Of a DNA stretch of 38,078 bases, positions 6,692 to 15,307 are shown piece by piece. Origin of the DNA: a virus; the IMG/VR virus record IMGVR_UViG_3300021437_000052, positions 1-38,078 of that record; one strand, 5' to 3'. A program made the position numbers and the translations under genes. Each line of letters starts with the position of its first letter. Within the stretch, counting starts at the first letter, position 1. Under the pieces are notes generated by a model. The model searched no databases and was not told the DNA's origin. It was given only the letters and a program-made list of their open reading frames with translations.

Positions 6692-6965
6692 CGAATATTC
6701 AAAAGGGGCGATACATAAATTATTTGTGGGAGAGTCCAAAAAACCTTTCTTTGAGGTTGGAACTTATAATGAAGTGATAGATGCTACTATTGTAGAAATA
6801 ATCAAAGATATGAACTTTGAAATTGAAACGGGAGTAACAAAATTTCTAATTGTTGTTCAGAATAAGTCTGATAAGGTTAAATGGATATGGGCAGACCCGC
6901 AAGGATTTGTATTCTTTCCTCAATACGCTAAACCCAAAAACGGAGAAACACAAAATTTACGATAA
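6681..6965 (+). CDS. Hypothetical protein, 94 aa
   Basis: I do not recognise this family. It is a small alpha/beta protein with a central hydrophobic strand (TKFLIVVQNKSDKVKWIWAD) and an aromatic, proline-containing C-terminal part (GFVFFPQYAKP). It overlaps the previous gene by 11 bases and shares TAATG with the GroES-like gene, so it is translated as part of the chaperonin operon. Confidence 0.6.
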   Translation: MENNEYSKGAIHKLFVGESKKPFFEVGTYNEVIDATIVEIIKDMNFEIETGVTKFLIVVQNKSDKVKWIWADPQGFVFFPQYAKPKNGETQNLR

Positions 6966-7339
6966 TGGATGTACTACAAAACTTAATTGATGCCGCGAAA
7001 GGGGTATTAAATAATGATAATGCGATAGCTTTTATAGGACTTGAAGAAGCGATTGCTGATGCTGAAAAATTCCTAGATGTAAGGAATAAAATACCAACCC
7101 CTTTGTTTGACCGAGTGGTGATAAAACCATTTGAAGCCGAAACTAAACAAGGACTGATGATACTTCCTGTTAGCGATAATCAGCACTATGGAGTATTACT
7201 AAAAAAAGGTAAAGACGTTGAAGATGTTGGAGTGGACGAGGTTGTATTTTGGACAAATGAACTTGGCGAAACATTGAGTATTGATGGCGAGGACTTTATC
7301 CTTGCCCCTTTTCCCGAACTTAAAGCGGTTATACGATAG
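6965..7339 (+). CDS. GroES-like co-chaperonin with N-terminal extension
   Basis: A 124-residue protein whose residues 44-124 follow the GroES fold pattern. PTPLFDRVVIKP (44-55) corresponds to the first strand, ETKQGLMILP (59-68) to the mobile loop that docks on GroEL (compare GGIVL in E. coli), VGVDEVVFW (88-96) to the VGDxVxF strand, and IDGEDFILAPFPELKAVI to the final DGxxYxxxxxxDILAVI. Residues 1-43 form a helical extension not found in standard GroES of about 95 residues. It overlaps both neighbours and lies three genes upstream of GroEL. It should cap a chaperonin ring in the host cytoplasm. Confidence 0.8.
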   Translation: MDVLQNLIDAAKGVLNNDNAIAFIGLEEAIADAEKFLDVRNKIPTPLFDRVVIKPFEAETKQGLMILPVSDNQHYGVLLKKGKDVEDVGVDEVVFWTNELGETLSIDGEDFILAPFPELKAVIR

Positions 7340-8166
7340 TGCTAAAACCCATTTATAACAATTATCTTATCAAACCGATTATTGATGGAAACCCATTGAG
7401 AATGGTTGGACTTAATGGTGAGCCATTAGTAGTAAACCCGAAATTTGAGCCATTGATGCACACACCTCAATATGGACAGATAGTTGAGTTGCCGATAAGT
7501 TACAATAAAAAATATCGGTTACTTCCGAAAGATGCCTTTATATTCTTTTCTTATCTAGTTTGTGAGGAATACAAGAAAGTTGTTTATGATGGCGTTGATT
7601 ATTTCTTTTGCGGTGTGGATATGGTATGGGGTAGTGTTTGGGATATTAATAAATACGAATTAGGATTAGAGCCAACCGAAAACTATATCATTGCAGAATT
7701 GGTTATTGACGAAACGCTGATGGAAGGCGAAATGATATTGCGTGAACATGGAGAGAGAGAAAACCAAAAATTAAAGGCACACACTATTCATCCGTCAATA
7801 ACGGATATAATGGAAGGCGATACGCTGATTACACTCAAAGGCGCAGGAACACCGATACACAATAGCCCTTTGGTGTTTGTAAAGACAAATAATATACTAG
7901 GCGTAGAAAGGAATAATGTAATCATTCCCGTAAAAGGCAAACATCTGATTGAAGAGGATGATATAACAGACTATGCTGTATGGAAAGGATTGATAGTAAC
8001 AGAGGCACACCGACACAAGTTTCAGACGGGAACATATTTAGATGGCGACAATAAGGAGTTGATAGGTCGAAAGGTTACATTTATTCATGGTTTCAGCACC
8101 CGATTAAACTTGAATGGGAAAAAGTATGCGGTAGTAACGAATAGGGATTTAATATTTACAACATGA
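7339..8166 (+). CDS. Tandem protein of three GroES-like modules, 275 aa
   Basis: The start is GTG at 7339, overlapping the previous TAG. Three successive regions each follow the GroES order: an initial strand, a flexible loop, a strand like xxGDxxxF, and a closing strand with an ILxxV-type end. Module 1 (about 3-100): PIYNNYLIKP, LPKDAFIFF (62-70), YDGVDYFFCGVDMVWGSV (83-100). Module 2 (111-189): PTENYIIAE, MEGDTLITL (158-166), NSPLVFVKTNNILGV (175-189). Module 3 (191-275): a GLIVTE loop, IGRKVTFIHG (242-251), LNGKKYAVVTNRDLIF. Module sequences are very divergent. Plant Cpn20 has two such modules; three would be unusual. The order in the operon, directly before GroEL, supports co-chaperonin function. 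The domain call is pattern matching by eye. Confidence 0.65.
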   Translation: MLKPIYNNYLIKPIIDGNPLRMVGLNGEPLVVNPKFEPLMHTPQYGQIVELPISYNKKYRLLPKDAFIFFSYLVCEEYKKVVYDGVDYFFCGVDMVWGSVWDINKYELGLEPTENYIIAELVIDETLMEGEMILREHGERENQKLKAHTIHPSITDIMEGDTLITLKGAGTPIHNSPLVFVKTNNILGVERNNVIIPVKGKHLIEEDDITDYAVWKGLIVTEAHRHKFQTGTYLDGDNKELIGRKVTFIHGFSTRLNLNGKKYAVVTNRDLIFTT

Positions 8167-8279
8167 TAAAAACACAAGTCAAAAAACTATCCAACCTTAA
8201 AAAGAGGATGCGTAGTGCCAAGAAAAGAAAACAATATTACAAACAAAATAATCTAATAATTAAATACAATAAAAAATGA
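8163..8279 (+). CDS. Very basic small protein, 38 aa
   Basis: Begins MIKTQVKKLSNLKKRM and contains about 15 Lys or Arg among 38 residues. It overlaps the previous stop (ATGA at 8163-8166) and the next start (ATGA at 8276-8279), so it is coupled on both sides. That double overlap supports it being translated. It might bind nucleic acid or be a remnant left by insertion of the downstream homing endonuclease. No family is recognised. Confidence 0.5.
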   Translation: MIKTQVKKLSNLKKRMRSAKKRKQYYKQNNLIIKYNKK

Positions 8280-8785
8280 AAACAATTCCGCTATCTAAAA
8301 GAGGCAAGCACAAAGATATGTATTTCGCCATAGTTGATGATGTGGATTATGATGCACTTATGAAATATAACTGGGGCGTGTGTAAAAATGGGAGAAATAT
8401 GTATGCTATCAGGACAGATATTAGTTCGGGCAAAAGAAAAACCACACAGATGCACAGGGATATATTAGGTGTTTCTGATGCCAACATTATAATAGACCAC
8501 AAAGACCACGATGGATTAAATAATCAGAGAAGTAATTTAAGGGAATGTACTAAGGAAGAAAACTCAAGGAATAGAATCCCAAGAAAAAATGCGTCTTCGT
8601 CTTATTTGGGAGTCAGTATTCAGACAAACAAAAACGGATATACGTTTTGGAGGGCAAAAATAACACACAATAAAAAGAAAATAAATATAGGAAGTTACAA
8701 GACAGAAAAAGAGGCGGCTGTCGCGTATAATGACATGGCTGTAAAACTACATAAAGAATTTGCTAATATAAATACAATAATTTAA
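8276..8785 (+). CDS. HNH homing endonuclease with AP2 DNA-binding domain
   Basis: A 169-residue free-standing endonuclease. The HNH part runs from MHR (59-61) through DHKDHDGLNNQRSNLR (74-89) and TKEENSRNR; the catalytic His and Asn of the beta-beta-alpha metal fold are present. A C-terminal AP2-type DNA-binding domain follows (about 109-165: YLGVSIQ, FWRAKI, IGSYKTEKEAAVAYN). Such enzymes nick or cut DNA to spread themselves. It separates the co-chaperonin genes from GroEL, suggesting a late insertion into the operon. No flanking intron or intein signals were seen. Confidence 0.85.
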   Translation: MKTIPLSKRGKHKDMYFAIVDDVDYDALMKYNWGVCKNGRNMYAIRTDISSGKRKTTQMHRDILGVSDANIIIDHKDHDGLNNQRSNLRECTKEENSRNRIPRKNASSSYLGVSIQTNKNGYTFWRAKITHNKKKINIGSYKTEKEAAVAYNDMAVKLHKEFANINTII

Positions 8786-8795
8786 AAAAAGAAAA

Positions 8796-10487
8796 ATGAA
8801 AAAATTAAATTTTAGTTCGGAAGCAAGAAAAGAGTTGCTTGTAGGGGTAAATGATGCCTCTAATATGACAAAACAAACACTAGGGTTGTTGGGAAACTAT
8901 ATTCTGTTAAGGCAGGTAGTTCAAGATTCTTCAGGTAAGCGTTATCCACAATGGAGATATACCAAAGACGGAGTATCTGTTATTCGTGATATTTTCAGCG
9001 ACAACCAAGCAACTGATACTGGTATATCAATGGTGCGTTCTGCTTGTGAAGCAACGGTAAATATGGCAGGAGATGGCACAACTGTTACCTCTGTACTTAC
9101 CCAAGCACTTATGAATAGTGCCGATGCTGAATTAGACAAAGAAAGGCGCGCTATCTACCTTAAAAAAGGAATGGAACAGGCGTGTGAATTAGTTGTGTCG
9201 AAACTTGCAAATATAAAGGTTGCTATAAAAGATGGCGATGGAAACATTAATCACCAACTAGCAAAGGAGGTGGCAATGATTTCAGCGAATAGCGATGAGG
9301 AGATAGGCGGTATTGTTGCCGATGCTATCAAGTCTGTTACGTCTGACGGAATGATTACCGTTGAACGTTCAAATGACTACAAAACATCTATTGATAAAGT
9401 TGAGGGGGTATTGCTTTCGGGAACAGTAGTAAGCCCATACTTCATTACAAACCCCGAAAAGGCAACGTGCGAGTTTGATAATCCTTTGGTGTTGCTATAT
9501 GACAGAGAGATTTCAACGATTGCTCAATTAAAACCGATTATAGGAAAGATACTTGAAAGACAGCAAAAGGAACAAAGACCTATTCCTGTGGTTATCGTGT
9601 GCCAAGATTGCAAGAATGAGGCGTTATCATTCCTTGTAACAAACAAATTAAAAGGCAGTTTGATTGTTGGTGTTATTAAGATGTCGGACACAGGCGTTCA
9701 GAAGAGAAAGATACTTGAAGATTTGGCTATTGCTGTTGATGGAGATTTCATATCCGAAGAGCGTGGAATAAACTTAGAAAAGGTTACGATGGATATGTTA
9801 GGAAGTGCATCTAAAATCATCATTGATAAAACCGACACCATTATCGTAACAAAGAAACTTGATATTGATTCTGAAAAATCTGAAAAGGACTATACACATG
9901 AGGAGAAGCGATATGTAAAAAACCAAGCGAATTTAAAAAAACACATTGCCGAGATAAAACAACTTATGGAGAACGAGCAAAACCCCGATGATAAAAAGTT
10001 AGTGCAGGAGAGATACGCTAAACTTACAGGGGGTGTTGCTGTTATTAAGGTTGGAGGAAAGACCAATGAGGAGGTTGTGGAAAAGATTGATAGAGTAGAT
10101 GATGCGTTATGTGCTTCGCGTTCCGCAATAAAAGAGGGTATCGTAATAGGTGGCGGAAGTATCTACCTTAAATTATCGAAATTTATTGATTCTATGGATG
10201 CCGATAATGATGATGTTCGTGCAGGTCAGATGTTGGTTAAAAAAGCACTTGAAGAGCCATTTAAACAGCTTCTTGTCAATGCAGGGATAAGTGATGATTC
10301 ATTACTTGCGGGAGTGCGCGACAGCGATATAAATACAGGATATAACCTTGCTACTGAAAAGATTGAAAACCTACGTGATGCAGGGGTAATTGACAGCGCA
10401 ATGGTTGTAAGAGTTGCACTTGAAAATGCGGTTTCGGCAGCAGGACTTTTCATAAAGTGCGGAGGAACAATAATGCCTATTAGATAA
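8796..10487 (+). CDS. groEL: Phage GroEL-like group I chaperonin, 563 aa
   Basis: An ATP-driven folding chaperonin. ATPase elements are intact: TKDG with Asp58 (E. coli Asp52), GDGTT with Asp93 (Asp87), VDDAL with Asp436 (Asp398), the EGIVIGGG loop (448-454) and GYNLAT (515-520). The apical domain keeps SPYFI (213-217) and the LxxLV-type face of helix I (277-281). Differences from cellular GroEL: Tyr199 is replaced by Val, there is an extra Lys/Glu-rich stretch of about 20 residues near 352-380, and the C-terminus stops after TIMPIR without the GGM-rich tail. It is the main gene of the operon and overlaps the following small gene. Likely clients are phage structural proteins. Confidence 0.92.
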   Translation: MKKLNFSSEARKELLVGVNDASNMTKQTLGLLGNYILLRQVVQDSSGKRYPQWRYTKDGVSVIRDIFSDNQATDTGISMVRSACEATVNMAGDGTTVTSVLTQALMNSADAELDKERRAIYLKKGMEQACELVVSKLANIKVAIKDGDGNINHQLAKEVAMISANSDEEIGGIVADAIKSVTSDGMITVERSNDYKTSIDKVEGVLLSGTVVSPYFITNPEKATCEFDNPLVLLYDREISTIAQLKPIIGKILERQQKEQRPIPVVIVCQDCKNEALSFLVTNKLKGSLIVGVIKMSDTGVQKRKILEDLAIAVDGDFISEERGINLEKVTMDMLGSASKIIIDKTDTIIVTKKLDIDSEKSEKDYTHEEKRYVKNQANLKKHIAEIKQLMENEQNPDDKKLVQERYAKLTGGVAVIKVGGKTNEEVVEKIDRVDDALCASRSAIKEGIVIGGGSIYLKLSKFIDSMDADNDDVRAGQMLVKKALEEPFKQLLVNAGISDDSLLAGVRDSDINTGYNLATEKIENLRDAGVIDSAMVVRVALENAVSAAGLFIKCGGTIMPIR

Positions 10488-10654
10488 TGTCAGTAGGCGA
10501 ATTAAAAGCAAAGCTATCAGAGTTCCCAGACAAATGGGAGGTTTTTATAGATTACGAAGAAGGTAAACGTGTAGTAGATATAGGATGCCAACTAGAAGTA
10601 ATCGGGGTGTTTTGTATAGACGAAAACGAGGTTGGGTTGCAATTAGAGGGGTAG
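10487..10654 (+). CDS. Small hypothetical protein after GroEL, 55 aa
   Basis: ATG overlaps the GroEL stop (TAATG at 10485-10489). The product begins MSVGELKAKLSEFPDKWEVF, is acidic, and has the shape of one helix followed by beta strands (VGELxxxLxxFPDxxxV), a pattern common in small phage proteins of unknown role. It ends 1 base before the convergent stabilisation gene. Coupling to GroEL suggests co-expression. Confidence 0.6.
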   Translation: MSVGELKAKLSEFPDKWEVFIDYEEGKRVVDIGCQLEVIGVFCIDENEVGLQLEG

Positions 10655-10655
10655 C

Positions 10656-13600
10656 TTATCCGATAGTCGGACTGCTTGTAGTATAAGTTAAATCTATACT
10701 GAATAACTTGTTGTAGAGAGTGTCGCTGTACTTAAACTTGCACAAAAACCATCTGCTTCTCATAACATTTCCTGTTACGATTGCATTTGGCAAGTATGGC
10801 GGACTTGCTACAATATTTGGGGTGTGTTCATCCATGTAAACCTTAGAATACCAAACGCTTTCTTTCATTTTAAAGTTTGTATTAAGCAAGTGTGTAAACT
10901 GATTTTCTTGGTTGCTTATTTCTGTTACCTCGAATGGATAAATACCGCGCTGTTTGATAGTCTGCAATATCTTGTTGTTTTCGGGGTTGTCATTTACATA
11001 AAACCATATCTCACTTGCATATTGCTCCCCAAACCAATTATTTTGAGTAGTATTTGTATTTTGTGTGTATAATGCACCATATTTGAACGCTACAACATCT
11101 ACTCCGTTCTGACAGAAATAGTCGGGAACATAAGACCATGTTGTTGTAAACTGATTGTATTTCTCGTTAAATTCTATTGTAAGTCCGTTTGCATAATCTC
11201 CCTCTCCGAATGGCGCAACACTTAAAATGTATGTTCCGAAACGGGTATCGTACACTCCAACACAATTTACTTTGGTAGGGTTTGCAAGTATGGCTTTACA
11301 AAGGTTAGCCATAAATATTCGCATATTTGCCTCACTTGTTATATCAACAAGTCCGTCATTACTTAATCGTACAATAGCACTTCTGTAAACGTCTATAAAA
11401 TACTTTCTGTTACCATAGTACGCCCAGCTTTCAGGGTGTTCTCCTATACCAAAATCTTCTAGGTAATAATCTATCTTCTGTTGCGGTGTTAATACCAATG
11501 TTGAACTGCCAACAATACCGCTACCATTAGGACTTTGCATATTCTGTTGCTGTACAAGGATAGGCAACACTTTGTATTGCTGATACGCTTGTAGTGCCTC
11601 GTTCTGATAGAATAGGTAGTTTATGCCCCCGAAACTTGCGTTGTAGTCTTGGAAATTTGTATCGTATATCTTGCTTAATCCGTTTACATTACTGTTTACG
11701 AGTAGTTGTTCGGTGTATAAAACCCTTGCGCCACTTGTAAGTCTTTTTGCTAGGTTGTCAATTCTGTTAGGTCTTCCAAACCAATATGCTTCGGTAGATG
11801 CTAGGGATGTCCAACAATTACTAGCCCATGCTGTTTCGATGTAAGAATATTGGCGGAATGTTGTTCCTAAGTGTTGAAAAGGCATATTACAATATCTTCT
11901 GAAGCAGTCGCCCCCTGTGAATGTTTGCTCTGATGCCCTTACGATTGTTCCGCCTCTATCATCAAAATGCCCGAACATATCCGACCCATATATTCCGTTT
12001 GTGTTGATAGTCAAGTTAGGGTATGCTACCGCACTTACAACGCCATAAACGCTCCAATGATTTAAGTCGTTTGTTATCTTTACTTTGTCGTTTACATGAA
12101 AGTTATCGCCTCCAACTAATCTTACGCTATAATATCCTCCTCCTAAGTCGCCCGAAACGCTAAATGTCTGAAATAATTGATTAACCGTAGGAAGTCCGTT
12201 ATCATTGGGAACATATATTCTATTTCCATTAACATCCGTACCTATCGTTCCCCCCTCACCTACTTCATACATGGTTTCGTTATCGTTCTCAATATCCTTT
12301 GCAGGGGTATAAATTTCAAACAATACGTTCTCCCCTAAATTCTGTGGAACGGTTGGTGTCATCAACATAAGCACTACTCCCGTTGAAGCATCAAAAGACA
12401 ATATTTCGTTATCGTTGAAAGGGAAAAAGGTATCAATAGTATTTGTGTTTACTCGGTTTGCAATAAAACGTATTCTGTCGCCCTTTGTAAATTCGTAGAC
12501 TAGGTTTGATGATGGGTTTTCTGTCTTATATAATCCCGAAATATTCAATATCGTTACCGCAACATAATAAGCGGATGTGGCAGGAGCTGTGCTACCGTCT
12601 AAATGTTCATAATTCGTGCTTTGGCTTGTGAATTGTAAATACCTAGCCATTGCCTGATTTTTACTAGCCATTATGTTGTATAATAGCATATCCGCAGGTG
12701 GTGGGTTGTAGATTAAGCAACTTACCGTTGGCACGTATTCCATGTCTAGGTTTGGAGTAGCGTGTGGTGCTGCATATTCCGCTTCCGTTAAGAATGGTAT
12801 CTTTACCCTTGTTCCAAATATCCCTCTATTGGCTTCCGTTGAATAACCTGCGCGAGTGTTTACGTTACTGATACGTGCCTTGCTATTTGTTCCATAGGTT
12901 ATCTCTTGTCCGAACTCATAAACACCTCCGCTTTTTAGATATTGTACCGCAGGAAAGAAACTATTAGGGTTGGTATAAACCGTTTGGTCGTAGGTAATCG
13001 GGAAACGCATATCTACCTCAAAAGCATCTTGTCCCTCTGTAACATTTGCATCCGCTATTCTGTTTTTAAAGAAAACTAATGCTTTTTCTCTTACAGGCAC
13101 AAAGTCCATAAGTTGAGTGGCATCCGCTAGGTTTACAGGAAGATAGTTGCCATCATTTAAGAAAACGTAGTCGTAGGTTGTATTATCCGCTATTCCTAAT
13201 TCGTCTTTATTAAGCGTTATAACAAGCGATGTGTCGGAAATAGTATCTGTTGCCTGTGTATTTATTTCGTGAGCGTATATGCGAATATCGCGTACATTTG
13301 AGCTTCCTGTGGGTACGGTAATTGTTATTACGTTATCCTGTTGCGTATAATCCTCGCCTGTGGTATTTATAGGGTTAAGTTGTGTTTTAGGAAGTATATA
13401 ATTACTCTTTTGCGACAATACACTTCTCTCTTTATCTTTATATCCCCAATCACATTGAAATTGGTAAAGTCGTTTGTAGTTATAGTTTATTAGGTTTCCC
13501 TCTCCTTTTTGAATAGAAAAGTTGGCTAATGTTGTTCCAAATAAATTTGTTCCCGATGGAGCAATACCTGCATCACAAACCACACTTATTTTATCCCCTG

Positions 13601-14507
13601 CAACTACTGATAGCGTATATGTTGCTGTCTTTACGCCATCAAAGCCATCTTCTACGTCTATAATATGTATAGAGACCCCATTTTTATATATCGCTATTGA
13701 ATCTAAAAAACCACTTGTGTTTTTAGCGTTCATATTAAGAGTTACATAGTACGTTCCTGTGGTAGCCACAAGCCACCAATAATTTGTGGTGTCCCACTCT
13801 GCTCCAACATTAGGGTTTGCTTGGTTAAAAGGAAATGTCTGTGTTGTAGGGTCTGATAAACCTCCTGTTGTTGTGCTTGTAAATATAAAAATAGCATTTA
13901 ACCCACTCCACACATAAGTCGGTGCTGTCGGTGGCTCTTTTATCCTGTCAATAAACTTCGGCAAAAAAGGAAAAGAATATTGACCTGTATATGTTCCCGC
14001 CATGAACAATATCCCTGCCTGTATATTTATCTTCTTTGGCTCATTATACGATACTCCATCTGTCCAATTATCAGTCCAATACAACAACCCCTCATCTACA
14101 TTCAACTGAACAACACAATCGCCCGTTATAAGGTTTGTTTTCTTAAAGTTTAATATCGCTCCCGTAGTTGTTCCCGTTAAATCAAAATCATCTATCAATA
14201 CAGGCACAACACTATTCGTCCTTTCGTTATATTCTAATATTGAGTGCCTATTCTCATCATTCCAAACAAAATAATAAATCTTCTGATTAAGTTTATCCTC
14301 TACTGCTCCGATACATAAATTACTCCCACTAGGTAGCGTATATTCAACCAATGTGTTTCCGTTAGATGTTGTTACCGCACCCGTTGTTCCATCATTATTC
14401 GATAAGATACGCACGTTTTTCAACAAAGGAAAACCTTTATTGTATTCGGGCGTGATATCGCTATCCATCCCTGACTTGTCAAATGTGATTTTTTGATTAT
14501 ACGTCAT
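10656..14507 (-). CDS. Large tail stabilisation-type protein, 1283 aa
   Basis: The N-terminus (DKSGMDSDITPEYNKG, then LKNVRILSNNDGTTGAV) follows the pattern of the large tail stabilisation protein of crAss-like phages, where a GMxxD...P.....MKNVR start opens a long beta-rich protein. The rest is Asn, Thr and Tyr-rich with many short beta segments and no membrane helices, consistent with propeller or sandwich domains around the tail. It is the last gene of the leftward connector and tail operon, following the gp4-like protein, the usual order in these phages. The function is inferred from order and N-terminal resemblance. Confidence 0.65.
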   Translation of the reverse strand: MTYNQKITFDKSGMDSDITPEYNKGFPLLKNVRILSNNDGTTGAVTTSNGNTLVEYTLPSGSNLCIGAVEDKLNQKIYYFVWNDENRHSILEYNERTNSVVPVLIDDFDLTGTTTGAILNFKKTNLITGDCVVQLNVDEGLLYWTDNWTDGVSYNEPKKINIQAGILFMAGTYTGQYSFPFLPKFIDRIKEPPTAPTYVWSGLNAIFIFTSTTTGGLSDPTTQTFPFNQANPNVGAEWDTTNYWWLVATTGTYYVTLNMNAKNTSGFLDSIAIYKNGVSIHIIDVEDGFDGVKTATYTLSVVAGDKISVVCDAGIAPSGTNLFGTTLANFSIQKGEGNLINYNYKRLYQFQCDWGYKDKERSVLSQKSNYILPKTQLNPINTTGEDYTQQDNVITITVPTGSSNVRDIRIYAHEINTQATDTISDTSLVITLNKDELGIADNTTYDYVFLNDGNYLPVNLADATQLMDFVPVREKALVFFKNRIADANVTEGQDAFEVDMRFPITYDQTVYTNPNSFFPAVQYLKSGGVYEFGQEITYGTNSKARISNVNTRAGYSTEANRGIFGTRVKIPFLTEAEYAAPHATPNLDMEYVPTVSCLIYNPPPADMLLYNIMASKNQAMARYLQFTSQSTNYEHLDGSTAPATSAYYVAVTILNISGLYKTENPSSNLVYEFTKGDRIRFIANRVNTNTIDTFFPFNDNEILSFDASTGVVLMLMTPTVPQNLGENVLFEIYTPAKDIENDNETMYEVGEGGTIGTDVNGNRIYVPNDNGLPTVNQLFQTFSVSGDLGGGYYSVRLVGGDNFHVNDKVKITNDLNHWSVYGVVSAVAYPNLTINTNGIYGSDMFGHFDDRGGTIVRASEQTFTGGDCFRRYCNMPFQHLGTTFRQYSYIETAWASNCWTSLASTEAYWFGRPNRIDNLAKRLTSGARVLYTEQLLVNSNVNGLSKIYDTNFQDYNASFGGINYLFYQNEALQAYQQYKVLPILVQQQNMQSPNGSGIVGSSTLVLTPQQKIDYYLEDFGIGEHPESWAYYGNRKYFIDVYRSAIVRLSNDGLVDITSEANMRIFMANLCKAILANPTKVNCVGVYDTRFGTYILSVAPFGEGDYANGLTIEFNEKYNQFTTTWSYVPDYFCQNGVDVVAFKYGALYTQNTNTTQNNWFGEQYASEIWFYVNDNPENNKILQTIKQRGIYPFEVTEISNQENQFTHLLNTNFKMKESVWYSKVYMDEHTPNIVASPPYLPNAIVTGNVMRSRWFLCKFKYSDTLYNKLFSIDLTYTTSSPTIG

Positions 14508-14508
14508 A

Positions 14509-15306
14509 TTACCAGCGTGGCGTACCTGAATTTCCTTTTCTCATCGAGTCTAGCCATTCCTGTGCTGTTCCCTGTGAATATCTATGTACTGCTTTTCTTC
14601 GTGCTTTCCAATACGATTGCTCTGCTACCTGCTTCTCCCCTAATCCCATATTTCTATCCCTTTGAATCCACTTCCAATATATCCAATTCTTTACCGCCTC
14701 CACCAAATAAGGATGCACCATGTAGTCATTATCCTGCGAATCCAAGTCGGCTATATACACAAGTATTATACTTTTGTATGCCTGTGTTCCATCGCTTGTT
14801 TCGCCTGATGGCTGTCTTTTTACGGGTGTAAGTTTTATCTGATTGGTTGCGTAGTCTATTAAGTATCCTCCAACATTGTTATGCCCTCCGATATTAAAGT
14901 AAGCACCGAAGTTCTCCCCGTTTCTCCAATGGTTAGCAAGGTAGGTTGGGTTAGAAATCTGACCCCATAGTGTTCCTACGGTCTGCAATCCAACGGGTCT
15001 TTGTTGTGGCACTCCACAATCATTATAATATTTCTTTAAGTTCAAAGAAAGATTTTTGCCTAGTCCGTACAACTGCCCGTCCTGCCCCGTAACATTAACA
15101 CTTATGTACGTCATAAAGTCGGATGGCAGGTCTGTTGTTAAGTCCTCTTGGTTAATTGGTAACTCAACATACTTTGGAATGGTTGATATATCCATACCTA
15201 GTTCGCGAAGACAAGACGTGCCGAGTGTATATGCTCTGTTCCATGCATTATCAGGCAATCCTTGTTCTTGCAGGTATTCATCACATATTTGGTTGAGTAG
15301 ATACAT
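14509..15306 (-). CDS. Tail tubular / connector protein, P22 gp4-like
   Basis: A 265-residue protein beginning MYLLNQICDEYLQEQGLPDN and containing helical segments with AYTLGTSCLRELGMDIS (about 25-41) and YVELPINQEDLTTDLPSDFMTY, a pattern characteristic of gp4-like head-completion proteins in crAss-like and P22-like phages. The C-terminal half has a long helical hairpin (VHPYLVEAVKNWIYWKWIQ) and ends in a basic region. It should sit below the portal and join head to tail. It is 1 base from each neighbour in the tail operon. Confidence 0.65.
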   Translation of the reverse strand: MYLLNQICDEYLQEQGLPDNAWNRAYTLGTSCLRELGMDISTIPKYVELPINQEDLTTDLPSDFMTYISVNVTGQDGQLYGLGKNLSLNLKKYYNDCGVPQQRPVGLQTVGTLWGQISNPTYLANHWRNGENFGAYFNIGGHNNVGGYLIDYATNQIKLTPVKRQPSGETSDGTQAYKSIILVYIADLDSQDNDYMVHPYLVEAVKNWIYWKWIQRDRNMGLGEKQVAEQSYWKARRKAVHRYSQGTAQEWLDSMRKGNSGTPRW

Positions 15307-15307
15307 C

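Noticed and set aside
10656-10670. TCCGA-TAG-TCGGA hairpin at the convergent gene ends
   Set aside because: Short stem inside the coding end of the stabilisation gene and no T-run on either strand; not enough for a terminator.
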